This document shows, piece by piece, positions 1-9,706 of a stretch of DNA of 64,000 nucleotides (the stretch's first letter is position 1; every line of letters starts with the position of its first letter). Under the pieces are notes generated by a model. The model was not told where the DNA came from and ran no database searches. It worked only from the letters and a program-made list of their open reading frames with translations. The DNA lies in assembly GCA_945868435.1 (NCBI GenBank), contig CAMBLG010000001.1, forward strand, positions 310,001 through 374,000, written 5' to 3'. The stretch is from an uncultured Lachnospiraceae bacterium. Its GTDB lineage: Bacteria > Bacillota > Clostridia > Lachnospirales > Lachnospiraceae. Both the position numbers and the translations under genes were made by a program.

Positions 1-2
1 AA

Positions 3-1559
3 ATGCAGTTGGAGGGAACTTTGGCTAATGCATATATTGTATCCTGTGGGAAGGATCATATCCTTGTTCATTATCAGGGAATGGATTATACATTTTCGGG
101 CACATTGGAAACGGACTATACCGGTGTGGCGGATCTGGAAGTAGCGCATGGGCAGATTCAGTGCGTTTATGCCAAGGTATCCGGAATAGAGGGGATGTTG
201 AATCGCTATACCGAGGAGATTGTTCAGGTAAGTGGATATGGGGAGCTGTCCTATGACGGAGAACTGCCGGTATATGTTCTGCAGAATGAGTCTTTTGTGG
301 GGGAGAAGAAGCTGTCGGATCTGGTGATCGGAGCATCTGATGTGCGTCTTGTGGTTGCGGAAGGAAAAGCCTGTGCGCTGATCCAGTATCGGCAGGAAAA
401 TTTTGAAAATATTCGGGTGCTGATCAAAAATAAAGATGACATTACGTATTCCAAGCTGTATTTGACCAGTGATAAAGCCTATACTGTTGGAAGTACAAAG
501 ATAAAGGCAAAGAAGGTGACGGATATTGCCAAATTGTTGGGGGATGCAAAGGAGGGAGAGGAAGTACTTATTTCCTCCGGCCGGGGAATGCTCTATCTGT
601 GTGACAAGAAAGGAACGTATCAGACAAAAGGATATGAGGGAGATTTTCTGGTGACCCGGAAAGGGGATGGATATGTTCTGGTCAATGAACTTCCCATTGA
701 AACCTATCTGCGATATGTGCTGCCATCGGAGATGCCCACCTATTTCTCTTACGAGGCCCTGAAGGCTCAGGCGGTCTGTGCCCGAACCTTTGCCTATAAA
801 CAGATGCGTCAAAATGCATATGCGGAATATGGTGCCAATCTGGACGACAGCACTGCATATCAGGTGTATCATGCTTCTTCCACCTACGAGGTGACGGATC
901 AGGCTGTAAGGGACACGGAGGGGATAGTCATCACAAAGGATGGCGCATTGATCGATTGTTATTATTATTCCACCAGTCCGGGCTATTCCGAGAATCTGGA
1001 GGTGTGGGATACCAGGTCACCGGAGTATTTGCAGGCGGAAAACCATACGAAGGAGAAAACCATAGATTTGTCAAAAAAGAAGGCGTTTCATGCATTTATC
1101 AACAGAGAACCGGATTCCTATGATGTGAAATCGCCCTATTACCGCTGGTCTGCAACCATTTCCGCAGATCTTGGTATGGATGCGGAGTACGGAAGGCTCG
1201 AGAAGATTACAGTGAACGATCGCAGTGCTTCCGGTTATGTGTTGTCCCTCACCGTTACGTTTGAGCATGGAGAACGAACCTACGAGAAGGAAAATGAAAT
1301 ACGTTTCGCCCTTGGTAAATACGTGAAGTCGGTGACGTTGTCGGATGGAAGTACACGTTCGGTTCCGGGATCTGTTCCCAGTGCCTGTTTTGAAGTGATA
1401 AGCCAGAAGGATGGCGTGATTGAGTTGAAGGGCGGAGGCTTTGGACATGGCATCGGTATGAGCCAGTACGGCGCAGATGCTATGGGGAGCGAGGGCAAAA
1501 GCTGGCAGGAGATTATTGCTTTTTACTATAAGGATACGGAGCTTGTCAGCGCCCAATAG
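3..1559 (+). CDS. SpoIID/LytB domain protein (stage II sporulation protein D-like)
   Basis: ORF with SpoIID-like motifs (LPIETYLRYVLPSEMPTYFSYEALKAQAVCARTFAY; GGGFGHGIGMSQYGADAM); start is at the window edge so it may extend upstream. Confidence 0.85.
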   Translation: MQLEGTLANAYIVSCGKDHILVHYQGMDYTFSGTLETDYTGVADLEVAHGQIQCVYAKVSGIEGMLNRYTEEIVQVSGYGELSYDGELPVYVLQNESFVGEKKLSDLVIGASDVRLVVAEGKACALIQYRQENFENIRVLIKNKDDITYSKLYLTSDKAYTVGSTKIKAKKVTDIAKLLGDAKEGEEVLISSGRGMLYLCDKKGTYQTKGYEGDFLVTRKGDGYVLVNELPIETYLRYVLPSEMPTYFSYEALKAQAVCARTFAYKQMRQNAYAEYGANLDDSTAYQVYHASSTYEVTDQAVRDTEGIVITKDGALIDCYYYSTSPGYSENLEVWDTRSPEYLQAENHTKEKTIDLSKKKAFHAFINREPDSYDVKSPYYRWSATISADLGMDAEYGRLEKITVNDRSASGYVLSLTVTFEHGERTYEKENEIRFALGKYVKSVTLSDGSTRSVPGSVPSACFEVISQKDGVIELKGGGFGHGIGMSQYGADAMGSEGKSWQEIIAFYYKDTELVSAQ

Positions 1560-1639
1560 CTGCAAGAATAAAACATTCGGGAGTCTCAGTAAGAATTTGT
1601 TTGCAAAATAGAATGACCTGTGTTACAATAGCACATGTG

Positions 1640-1910
1640 TAAAAAGCGTTGAATGTGTTCAGTAGTGCTCAATACACTTACAGAGAGAGGAAGTCATCGG
1701 CTGTAAGCTTCCTTAAGTTCAGGTTGAAGCGCGAATTTCCCACAGGAGCTGCACGGAGGAACCGGTGTCAGAATAAGCGGCACATCAGTAGTTCGTGACG
1801 GAGGCTGCACGTTAAGCAGAAATGAGAGTCCACAGTTGTGGGAATCAGGGTGGTAACGCGGAAAAGATTTTCGTCCCTTGCGATATTTGTCATATCGCAA
1901 GGGATTTTTT
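1640..1910 (+). promoter_or_regulatory. T-box leader upstream of pheS (probable tRNA-Phe specificity)
   Basis: AGAGAG GA-motif near 1682, T-box sequence AGGGTGGTAACGCGG near 1847-1861, terminator TCCCTTGCGATAT..ATATCGCAAGGGA-TTTTTT 1874-1910; GAAT-TTC at 1733-1739 is a plausible Phe specifier. Confidence 0.9.
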
Positions 1911-1989
1911 GTGTTAGAGATGCTTTGCCACCACAAGATATAGTAAAATGGTACTAATTTTGAAAGAAAAGATCGAAAAGGAGAAAACC

Positions 1990-3012
1990 ATGAAAGAAAA
2001 ATTGCAGAAAATCAGGGAAAATGCAATCGCTGAGATCGAGAATTCAGAGGGGCTTGACCGGTTAAATGAAGTCCGCACTGCGATCCTTGGCAAGAAAGGT
2101 GAGCTGACTGCTGTTTTGAAGGGAATGAAGGATGTTGCTCCGGAGGACAGACCGAAGGTAGGCCAGTGGGTAAATGAGACCCGTGAGGCAATTGAGAAAC
2201 GTCTGGCAGAAAAGTTGGAGAAGCTGGAAGCGGAAGCTCTTCGTATGCGTTATGAATCAGAGAAGCTGGATGTCACAATGCCGGCGGTGAAAAACGAGAG
2301 AGGAAATCTTCATCCGATCACTCAGGTGCGCAATCAGTTGATTGATATCTTCGGATCTATGGGCTTTGAAGTTTATGAGGGCACTGAGATTGAGACGGAT
2401 TACTATAACTTTACTGCGCTGAATACACCGCAGGATCATCCGGCCCGTGATATGCAGGATACCTTCTATCTGTCACCGGAATTTTTGCTCCGTACCCAGA
2501 CTTCCGCAGGACAGATTCATGTCATGGAGGCAAAGAAGCCGCCGATTAAGATTATTTCCCCGGGTAAGGTATTTCGTTCCGATGATGACGCAACCCACTC
2601 TCCGATGTTTACCCAGATGGAAGGTCTGGTTGTAGACAAGGGAATTACGCTCTGCGACCTGAAGGGAATGCTGGATGAGTTTGTAAAGAAGATTTTCGGA
2701 AAAGATACTACTACACGTCTTCGTCCGTCTTACTTCCCGTTCACGGAGCCGTCGGTTGAGGTGGACGTGAGCTGTTTCCAGTGTGGAGGCAAGGGCTGCA
2801 AGCTCTGTAAGGGCACAGGCTGGATCGAAGTATTAGGTGCAGGTGTTGTGAATAATAAGGTCCTGGAGGGCTGTAATATTGATACAGAGGAGTATAGTGG
2901 ATTTGCTTTCGGTATCGGTGTGGAGCGAATCGCAATGCTCAAGTACGGTATCAATAATATTAAATTGCTGTTTGAATCAGATCTGCGCGTTTTGAAGCAG
3001 ATTGACGATTAA
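1990..3012 (+). CDS. pheS: Phenylalanine--tRNA ligase alpha subunit
   Basis: Class II aaRS motifs, [48 protein letters not shown]-box upstream, pheT downstream; ATG 1990 preceded by AAAGGAG (ORF open from 1948). Confidence 0.97.
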   Translation: MKEKLQKIRENAIAEIENSEGLDRLNEVRTAILGKKGELTAVLKGMKDVAPEDRPKVGQWVNETREAIEKRLAEKLEKLEAEALRMRYESEKLDVTMPAVKNERGNLHPITQVRNQLIDIFGSMGFEVYEGTEIETDYYNFTALNTPQDHPARDMQDTFYLSPEFLLRTQTSAGQIHVMEAKKPPIKIISPGKVFRSDDDATHSPMFTQMEGLVVDKGITLCDLKGMLDEFVKKIFGKDTTTRLRPSYFPFTEPSVEVDVSCFQCGGKGCKLCKGTGWIEVLGAGVVNNKVLEGCNIDTEEYSGFAFGIGVERIAMLKYGINNIKLLFESDLRVLKQIDD

Positions 3013-3044
3013 GTAGTTCGAAACGAGAGAAAGGGAGGCTTATT

Positions 3045-5465
3045 ATGTTAGCACCGTTAAGTTGGTTAAAAGATTATGTAGATATTGATGTAACTCCGAA
3101 GGAACTGGAGGAAAAGCTGTTTTCCTGCGGTTTTGAGGTAGAGGAACTAATTGAAGTCGGCAAGGAGATTTCCAATGTCGTTGTCGGATATGTCAAAGAG
3201 TGTGAGCCGATCCCTGACACACACTTAAGTCTGTGTCAGGTGGATGCCGGGGAACACGGAACCTTTCAGATCTGCTGTGGCGCAGACAATGTCCATGCCG
3301 GTGGAAAGTATCCGCTGGCGCTGGTTGGAGCAACTGTTTATGCGACCGCAAAAGACCATGTGACCATTGAGGGCGTCATGACCATCAAGAAGGGAAAGCT
3401 TCGCGGTTATGAGTCCTTCGGAATGCTCTGTTCCGGAACTGAGCTGGGGCTGAACGAGGACCTGTATCCGGGCGCCGGCTACAACGGACTTCTGGTTCTT
3501 CCGGAGGATGCGCCGGTGGGAGCGGATGTAAAGCCTATGCTTGGTTTGGATGACTGGATCTTTGACATTGCAATTACAGCGAACCGCCCGGATTGTCAGA
3601 GTATTTACGGTATTGCCAGAGAGGTGGCGGCTGTACTTGGGAAGGAATGTAAGGAGCCGGCGCTGGATTATACCGAGACCGGTGTGAAGAAGGAGAACTT
3701 TACTGTGCGAGTGGATGCACAGGATCTGTGTCCACGCTATATTGCACACTATGTACATGATGTGGAAATCAAGGAGTCTCCGGCCTGGATGCGCCGCCGT
3801 CTGGCGCTTGTGGGAATCGGTTCCATCTCCAATGTGGTGGATATCACGAACTATGTGTTAAAGGAGCTGGGGCAGCCGATGCACGCCTTTGACTATGCGT
3901 ATCTTGAGGGAGATGCCATCCGGGTGCGCCGTGCCAATGAGGGAGAGAAAATTACGACACTGGATGAGAAAGAATTTTCTCTGGATTCTTCAAACCTTGT
4001 CATCTGTGACGGCAAAAAGCCGGTGGCTCTGGCAGGAATTATGGGTGGTCTGAACTCTGAAATTCTTGACACCACCAAAGAGGTCATGTTTGAGGCTGCA
4101 AAGTTTGCAAGAGACAATATCAGAAAGAGCTCCCGCGCATTGGGGCAGTCTTCCGATTCCAGTGCCATGTATGCAAAGGGCGTATACGAATATACAACCG
4201 TTATGGCGATGAAGCGCGCACTGCACTTGATCGAGGAGCTGGGATGCGGCAAGGTAAGCTCCACACATGTTGAGGTATCAACCGGCAATTCTTTAGAGCC
4301 GAAGGAGATGAAGGTCAGTGTAAAACGTGTCAATGGTGTGCTTGGAATTGAAGTTCCGAATGATGACATCCTGCGCATTTTGACCAATCTGAATTTTGCT
4401 CCGGAGATTCATGGAGATGAGCTTACCATTCAGGTTCCGGCCTACCGTGAGGATATGGATTCTTACCCGGATGTGGCGGAAGAAATCATCCGTATGTACG
4501 GTTATGACCATGTGGTTCCGACCTTTATGCCGACCGCAAAGGTGACACTGGGCGGATTGAATTTAAAGCAGAAGACGGAGCTCAAACTGAAAAACGCATT
4601 GTGTGCGGCAGGCGCTTACGAAGGAATCCATTATTCCTTCTTCTCACCGTCGGATCTGGATCTGTTGCGGCTGCCTGAGAACGCACCGGAGAGAAAGGCC
4701 ATTCAACTGATCAATCCGATCAATATCGATTTGTCGCTGATGCGAACAACCTTAGCACCGGAGATGCTGCATGCCATTGCAAGAAACCAGAAGAAGGGAA
4801 TTCTTTCCGGACGCATTTTCGAGCTGGGCAATATTTTCCTTCCAAAGGAATTGCCGCTGACAGAGTATCCGGATGAGAGAGAGACCCTGTGTGTCGGTGT
4901 GTTCGGTGAGAACGAGTCCTTCTATACCTTAAAGGGAATAGCAGAGACGGTTGCAGAGGCATTGGACCTTACGTTCACCTATGAGGCGTCCACCAAGACG
5001 TTTCTGCATCCGTATCAGACGGCAGAGGTGTTCTGCCAGGGAGAAAAGGTTGGATATCTCGGAAAGGTATCCTACGAGATTGCGGATGAACTGGATATGC
5101 GTGTGTCAGCCTATGTGATGGAGCTGGATCTTCGCACATTGTCTCAGTGGTATGGCAAGCCACAGGTATTTGTTCCGTTGCCAAAATTCGCAGAGGAGAA
5201 GAGAGATTTTGCCTTTGTTGTGGATAAGGACATCACCTGTGCACAGATCGAGAACGGCATTAAGGAAGCCTGCAATTATGTGACGGATGTGGAGTTGTTC
5301 GACGTGTACGAGGGCATTCAGCTTGGACCGAACAAGAAGAGCATGGCATTTTCCGTTGTATTTACGCCGAAGGATGAGGAGTTTACCGGTGAGATGGTGG
5401 AAGGCTTCGTGAAGAAGATTTTAAAGAATCTTGAGCGGACGCTTCAGATTACTCTTCGTGCGTAA
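3045..5465 (+). CDS. pheT: Phenylalanine--tRNA ligase beta subunit
   Basis: 806 aa; N-terminal EMAP-like tRNA-binding domain, B3/B4, B5 and C-terminal FDX-ACB regions; follows pheS. Confidence 0.97.
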   Translation: MLAPLSWLKDYVDIDVTPKELEEKLFSCGFEVEELIEVGKEISNVVVGYVKECEPIPDTHLSLCQVDAGEHGTFQICCGADNVHAGGKYPLALVGATVYATAKDHVTIEGVMTIKKGKLRGYESFGMLCSGTELGLNEDLYPGAGYNGLLVLPEDAPVGADVKPMLGLDDWIFDIAITANRPDCQSIYGIAREVAAVLGKECKEPALDYTETGVKKENFTVRVDAQDLCPRYIAHYVHDVEIKESPAWMRRRLALVGIGSISNVVDITNYVLKELGQPMHAFDYAYLEGDAIRVRRANEGEKITTLDEKEFSLDSSNLVICDGKKPVALAGIMGGLNSEILDTTKEVMFEAAKFARDNIRKSSRALGQSSDSSAMYAKGVYEYTTVMAMKRALHLIEELGCGKVSSTHVEVSTGNSLEPKEMKVSVKRVNGVLGIEVPNDDILRILTNLNFAPEIHGDELTIQVPAYREDMDSYPDVAEEIIRMYGYDHVVPTFMPTAKVTLGGLNLKQKTELKLKNALCAAGAYEGIHYSFFSPSDLDLLRLPENAPERKAIQLINPINIDLSLMRTTLAPEMLHAIARNQKKGILSGRIFELGNIFLPKELPLTEYPDERETLCVGVFGENESFYTLKGIAETVAEALDLTFTYEASTKTFLHPYQTAEVFCQGEKVGYLGKVSYEIADELDMRVSAYVMELDLRTLSQWYGKPQVFVPLPKFAEEKRDFAFVVDKDITCAQIENGIKEACNYVTDVELFDVYEGIQLGPNKKSMAFSVVFTPKDEEFTGEMVEGFVKKILKNLERTLQITLRA

Positions 5466-5488
5466 TGTAATGCAGAGGTAAAGGAACT

Positions 5489-6514
5489 ATGGATGTAAAA
5501 GATTTTGATTACGAGCTTCCGGAGGAACTGATCGCCCAGGATCCTCTGGAGGATCGTTCCAGCTCCAGACTCATGGTTTTGGACCGTAAGACCGGAGACG
5601 TGGAGCACAGACATTTTCGGGATATACTGGATTATCTGAATCCGGGAGATTGTCTGGTTATCAATAACACCAAGGTTATTCCGGCCAGACTGTACGGCGC
5701 CAAGGAGGATACCCAGGCGAAGATCGAGGTTCTTCTGCTAAAGAGGAAGGAGAACGATGTCTGGGAGACTCTGGTGAAGCCCGGGAAAAAGGCAAAGCCC
5801 GGAACAAGGATTGTATTTGGAGACGGACTTCTGGTGGGGGAAGTGATCGATGTGGTCGAGGAGGGGAACCGGCTGATACAGTTCCATTATGATGGGATTT
5901 TTGAAGAGATTCTGGATCAACTGGGACAGATGCCGCTTCCACCTTATATCACGCACCAGCTTCAGGATAAAAACCGTTATCAGACTGTCTATGCGAAGTA
6001 TGATGGTTCTGCAGCGGCACCTACCGCCGGTCTGCATTTTACCAAAGAGCTGCTTTCCGCGGTAAAGGAAAAGGGTGTGGATATTGCGGAGGTGACACTT
6101 CACGTTGGTCTGGGTACTTTCCGCCCTGTAAAAGTGGAGAACGTTCTGGATCATCACATGCATTCAGAATTCTACATGGTATCTGCTGAGGCAGCGGAGA
6201 AGATTAACCATGCCAAGGAGAGCGGTCATCGGGTCATCTCGGTGGGAACCACCAGTACCCGAACACTGGAATCTGCAGCGGATGAAAGCGGAAGGCTGAA
6301 GGAGACCAGTGGCTGGACGGAGATATTCATCTATCCGGGCTATCAGTTCAAGGTCATTGATGCCCTGATTACCAATTTCCATCTGCCACAGTCAACCCTT
6401 GTTATGCTGGTATCCGCGCTGGCGGGGCGGGAGCATGTTCTGGATGCGTACAAGCTGGCCGTACAGGAGAAGTACCGCTTTTTCAGTTTTGGAGATGCTA
6501 TGCTGATAAAGTGA
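5489..6514 (+). CDS. queA: S-adenosylmethionine:tRNA ribosyltransferase-isomerase
   Basis: [44 protein letters not shown] motifs. Confidence 0.96.
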   Translation: MDVKDFDYELPEELIAQDPLEDRSSSRLMVLDRKTGDVEHRHFRDILDYLNPGDCLVINNTKVIPARLYGAKEDTQAKIEVLLLKRKENDVWETLVKPGKKAKPGTRIVFGDGLLVGEVIDVVEEGNRLIQFHYDGIFEEILDQLGQMPLPPYITHQLQDKNRYQTVYAKYDGSAAAPTAGLHFTKELLSAVKEKGVDIAEVTLHVGLGTFRPVKVENVLDHHMHSEFYMVSAEAAEKINHAKESGHRVISVGTTSTRTLESAADESGRLKETSGWTEIFIYPGYQFKVIDALITNFHLPQSTLVMLVSALAGREHVLDAYKLAVQEKYRFFSFGDAMLIK

Positions 6515-6598
6515 TTTTGCTCTTGTAAAAATGTGTAAATTATATTAGAATAAAATGTGTATTTGACTATGGACACTTGTAGAGAGGGTAGTAAGGAC

Positions 6599-6940
6599 AT
6601 GGAAGAAAAAAGAAAGCATAAAAGACTGGATCTGGATGTGAACGTACAGTTAGAGCGCCTGGATGAAGAGGGCGTAACCACTCTGAAGTATGTACATGTG
6701 GATGTGACCGATATCTCAAGAAGCGGAATCGGTTTTAACTGTCAGAAAGAACTGGCAATCGGTACATACTACGATACCAAGATTCAGATCTGGACCAAGG
6801 AAATCGTTGATGCAGTTGTCGAGATCGTCCGTTCGGAGGATGATGGTAAGGGCGGCTACCACTACGGCGCAATCTTTATCGGTATGACGGATACGGATGC
6901 TTTGAAGATTGACATTTATCAGATCTTCAACGATTTATAA
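6599..6940 (+). CDS. PilZ domain protein (probable c-di-GMP receptor)
   Basis: RxxxR (RKHKR) followed by DISRSG matching D/NxSxxG, in a ~110-aa protein. Confidence 0.8.
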   Translation: MEEKRKHKRLDLDVNVQLERLDEEGVTTLKYVHVDVTDISRSGIGFNCQKELAIGTYYDTKIQIWTKEIVDAVVEIVRSEDDGKGGYHYGAIFIGMTDTDALKIDIYQIFNDL

Positions 6941-6969
6941 AGTAAGAGCTGAATAGTTACAAGTAAGAA

Positions 6970-6996
6970 GGGGTTGCAAAAGCAACCCCATATTTT
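6970..6996 (+). terminator. Intrinsic terminator after PilZ gene
   Basis: GGGGTTGC-AAAA-GCAACCCC followed by a T-rich run. Confidence 0.75.
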
Positions 6997-7032
6997 TGTT
7001 TTCGATTTATATTTTTGAAAGGCAAGACAGCT

Positions 7033-8352
7033 ATGGAACAGACAAAGTATACAGTAAAGCAGGCAAAGCATCGCCCGATCGAGGTGTGTGTGCCGGGCTC
7101 CAAGAGCATTACAAACCGTGCGCTTTTGATTGCGGCACTATGTGAGGGGTGCAGTGTGTTGCACGGAGTCCTTTTTTCGGATGACAGCAGGCATTTTATC
7201 CAGGCACTTAAGGATTTGGGATTTGCGGTAGAAGTGGACGAGGAGAAGGCCATTGTCGCAATCACCGGACATGGTGGAGCTGTTCCGGCTGCTTCACATG
7301 GAGAACGATCGGGAGCTGACGAGGTGGATGCGCTGGTAGATGTGGGAAGTGCGGGAACCGCGGCCCGCTTTCTTTCCGCCTTCCTGGGACTGTCCAGAGG
7401 GCGTTTTCATATGACTTCCTCAGAACAGATGAAAAAGCGTCCGATGGAGGAACTGCTTAGGGCCCTGACGGAGCTTGGGGCTGAGATTACCTATGAACAG
7501 GAGCTGTATCATTTCCCGTTTGTCATCGGCAATACAGGGACGCAAGGATGTAAGGAGATTACCATCGATATTGACAAGAGTAGTCAGTTTTTGAGTGCGT
7601 TGCTGATTTCTTCCGTGTTGTTTGATGAGGATTTTGTCATTCATGTGGTGGGAGAGCATGGCATGGCTTATGTAGATATGACCATTGCTATGATGGCGCA
7701 GTTCGGTGTGACGGTTAAGCGTCTGGACGACCGTACATTTTGTATTCCGAAAGAGGCAACCTATACTGCAAGAGAGTATCAGATCGAGCCGGATGTGTCC
7801 GCAGCGGCATATTTTTATGCCATGTGTCCGGTGCTTCATGTGAGTACCAAGGTAGCACACGTGCATTGGGAGTGTCTGCAGGGGGATATCGCCTTTTTAC
7901 ATGTGCTGGAGCAGATGGGATGCACGACGGAGGAGGAGCCGGATGGTATCCGCATGAATCCGCCAGCGGCTGTTCTGCAGGGCGGAACCTTTGATCTGTC
8001 CGCTTTTTCAGATCAGGCATTGACACTGGCGGCCATCGGCTGTTTTGCAGATAATGATGTCACCATTACCCATATTGGTCATATCCGTTATCAGGAATGT
8101 GACCGACTGAATGCGATTACAGAGAATCTTACAAGATTGGGGATTGCCTGTGAGGGGACGGATACTTCGGTGACCATCCATCCGGGGCGGCCGCAGGGGT
8201 GTGAGATCCTGACCTATGAGGATCATCGCGTGGCCATGTCCTTTGCAATTCCGGGGCTGGTGACAGAGGGCGTGATAATTGAGAATCCGATGTGCTGCCG
8301 TAAGACCTTTGAGCATTATTTTGATGTGCTGGAAGAATATATATGCAGTTAG
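7033..8352 (+). CDS. aroA: 3-phosphoshikimate 1-carboxyvinyltransferase (EPSP synthase)
   Basis: PGSKSITNRALLIAALCEG, VGSAGTAARFL, YEDHRVAMSFAI motifs; internal ATG 7033 is the likely start. Confidence 0.95.
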   Translation: MEQTKYTVKQAKHRPIEVCVPGSKSITNRALLIAALCEGCSVLHGVLFSDDSRHFIQALKDLGFAVEVDEEKAIVAITGHGGAVPAASHGERSGADEVDALVDVGSAGTAARFLSAFLGLSRGRFHMTSSEQMKKRPMEELLRALTELGAEITYEQELYHFPFVIGNTGTQGCKEITIDIDKSSQFLSALLISSVLFDEDFVIHVVGEHGMAYVDMTIAMMAQFGVTVKRLDDRTFCIPKEATYTAREYQIEPDVSAAAYFYAMCPVLHVSTKVAHVHWECLQGDIAFLHVLEQMGCTTEEEPDGIRMNPPAAVLQGGTFDLSAFSDQALTLAAIGCFADNDVTITHIGHIRYQECDRLNAITENLTRLGIACEGTDTSVTIHPGRPQGCEILTYEDHRVAMSFAIPGLVTEGVIIENPMCCRKTFEHYFDVLEEYICS

Positions 8353-8353
8353 C

Positions 8354-8393
8354 AAAAAAGCGCTAAAGCCGTTTCGGGCCTTAGCGCTTTTTT
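8354..8393. terminator. Bidirectional terminator between convergent aroA and tyrA
   Basis: AAAAAAGCGCTAAAGCC-GTTTC-GGGCCTTAGCGCTTTTTT. Confidence 0.85.
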
Positions 8394-9489
8394 AACGTTG
8401 GTGTATATTGTAGTTCTTTTTTTGCAAAAGCTCCATGGCTTGTGTAAGACTATCATCGTCATAGAATTCAATGCGCAGAACACCGGCTTCAAATTCACGG
8501 TTATGAATGATGCCGATATTTTTGATGCTGATATTCTGTGTCGCCAGCATGGTGGCAATGGTGGCAATTCCGCCGGCTTCATCTATCAGATCCACATACA
8601 GTTCATAATGGCGATCCGGAGATTTGACACTGGGGAGTGTCATGGAGTCTCTGTAATCCTTGGCACTCTGAAAATACGTAAGCAATGCCTGCTCATCGGA
8701 GCCGTCGATGTAAGTCTTCAGTTCCTGCAACTGATTGATATACTTGTCCATAAGAAGCAGAATCGATTCCCGGTTGGAAGAGCATATATTCTGCCACATA
8801 ACAGGAGAGGAGGAAGCAATCCTCGTGATGTCTTTAAAGCCTCCGGCTGCAATTGTCTTCATGGTTTCCTTATTGTCATCGATCTGGCGGACCAGGTTGA
8901 CAAGAGAGTATGCGATCATGTGTGGCAGATGGCTGATTGCTCCCGTGGAAAAATCATGGGTTTTGTAATCGAGTATCAGTGGGATTGCTCCCAGTGAGAG
9001 TACGAAATCGCGAAAACTGTCCACATCTGCCTGGGGTGTTGTGGTAGTCGGGGTGATGATGTAGTAAGCGTTTTCCAATAAGGTCTCACTTGCACTTAAG
9101 ATTCCGGTCTTTTCGGAACCGGTCATGGGATGCCCGCCGATGAAATTGTTCTCCAGACCCAGACGGATCACTTCCTCATGGATTTCAGTCTTGGTGCTTC
9201 CGACATCGGTGATGTAACAGTCATCCCTTATGATGTCCTTTAACTGTCTTAAGTAGTCAATATTGCGCTGTACAGGAGCGCACAGAAAAATGCAGTCGCA
9301 GTCGCTGAACGCATCCAGAGAAAGCAGAGTATGATTGACAATCAGTCCCTCACGATATGCTTCCTCGATGGTTTCTTTATGGTGTGCGGTAGCATAAATT
9401 CGGATACCCGGATCGTTTGCTTTCAGCTTCTTGGCAATGGAACCGCCGATCAGTCCCAGACCGATAAAGCCTACGGTATGAAAAGTCAT
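8392..9489 (-). CDS. tyrA: Prephenate dehydrogenase with C-terminal ACT domain
   Basis: VGFIGLGLIGGSIAKKLK Rossmann motif, GGHPMTGSEKTG, C-terminal ACT-like region (YVDLIDEAGGIATIATMLATQNISIKNIGI). Confidence 0.93.
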   Translation of the reverse strand: MTFHTVGFIGLGLIGGSIAKKLKANDPGIRIYATAHHKETIEEAYREGLIVNHTLLSLDAFSDCDCIFLCAPVQRNIDYLRQLKDIIRDDCYITDVGSTKTEIHEEVIRLGLENNFIGGHPMTGSEKTGILSASETLLENAYYIITPTTTTPQADVDSFRDFVLSLGAIPLILDYKTHDFSTGAISHLPHMIAYSLVNLVRQIDDNKETMKTIAAGGFKDITRIASSSPVMWQNICSSNRESILLLMDKYINQLQELKTYIDGSDEQALLTYFQSAKDYRDSMTLPSVKSPDRHYELYVDLIDEAGGIATIATMLATQNISIKNIGIIHNREFEAGVLRIEFYDDDSLTQAMELLQKKNYNIHQR

Positions 9490-9706
9490 AGTAAAATTCC
9501 TTCCTCAGTGTGATACTTCTATTGTACTATAATCTGCGATTTCGTCAACACGTTTGTGCGTTGAAGTATTGAACTAAATGGCGGTATAAAGAAACTTGAT
9601 AGGTATGCATTTTTATAAAAGTATGTTATCCTAATATAAAAGCTGTGTAGCCGGATAGGTTATTTATACAGCATAAAATGAAAAAATCGAATTGGAAGCT
9701 GAAGCT

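Noticed and set aside
1071-1565. Minus-strand ORFs opposite strong plus-strand genes (e.g. 1071-1565, 16498-17451, 24594-25304)
   Set aside because: Antisense shadows of well-supported coding genes; no domain content.
5466-5488. preQ1 riboswitch upstream of queA
   Set aside because: Only 23 nt between pheT and queA.
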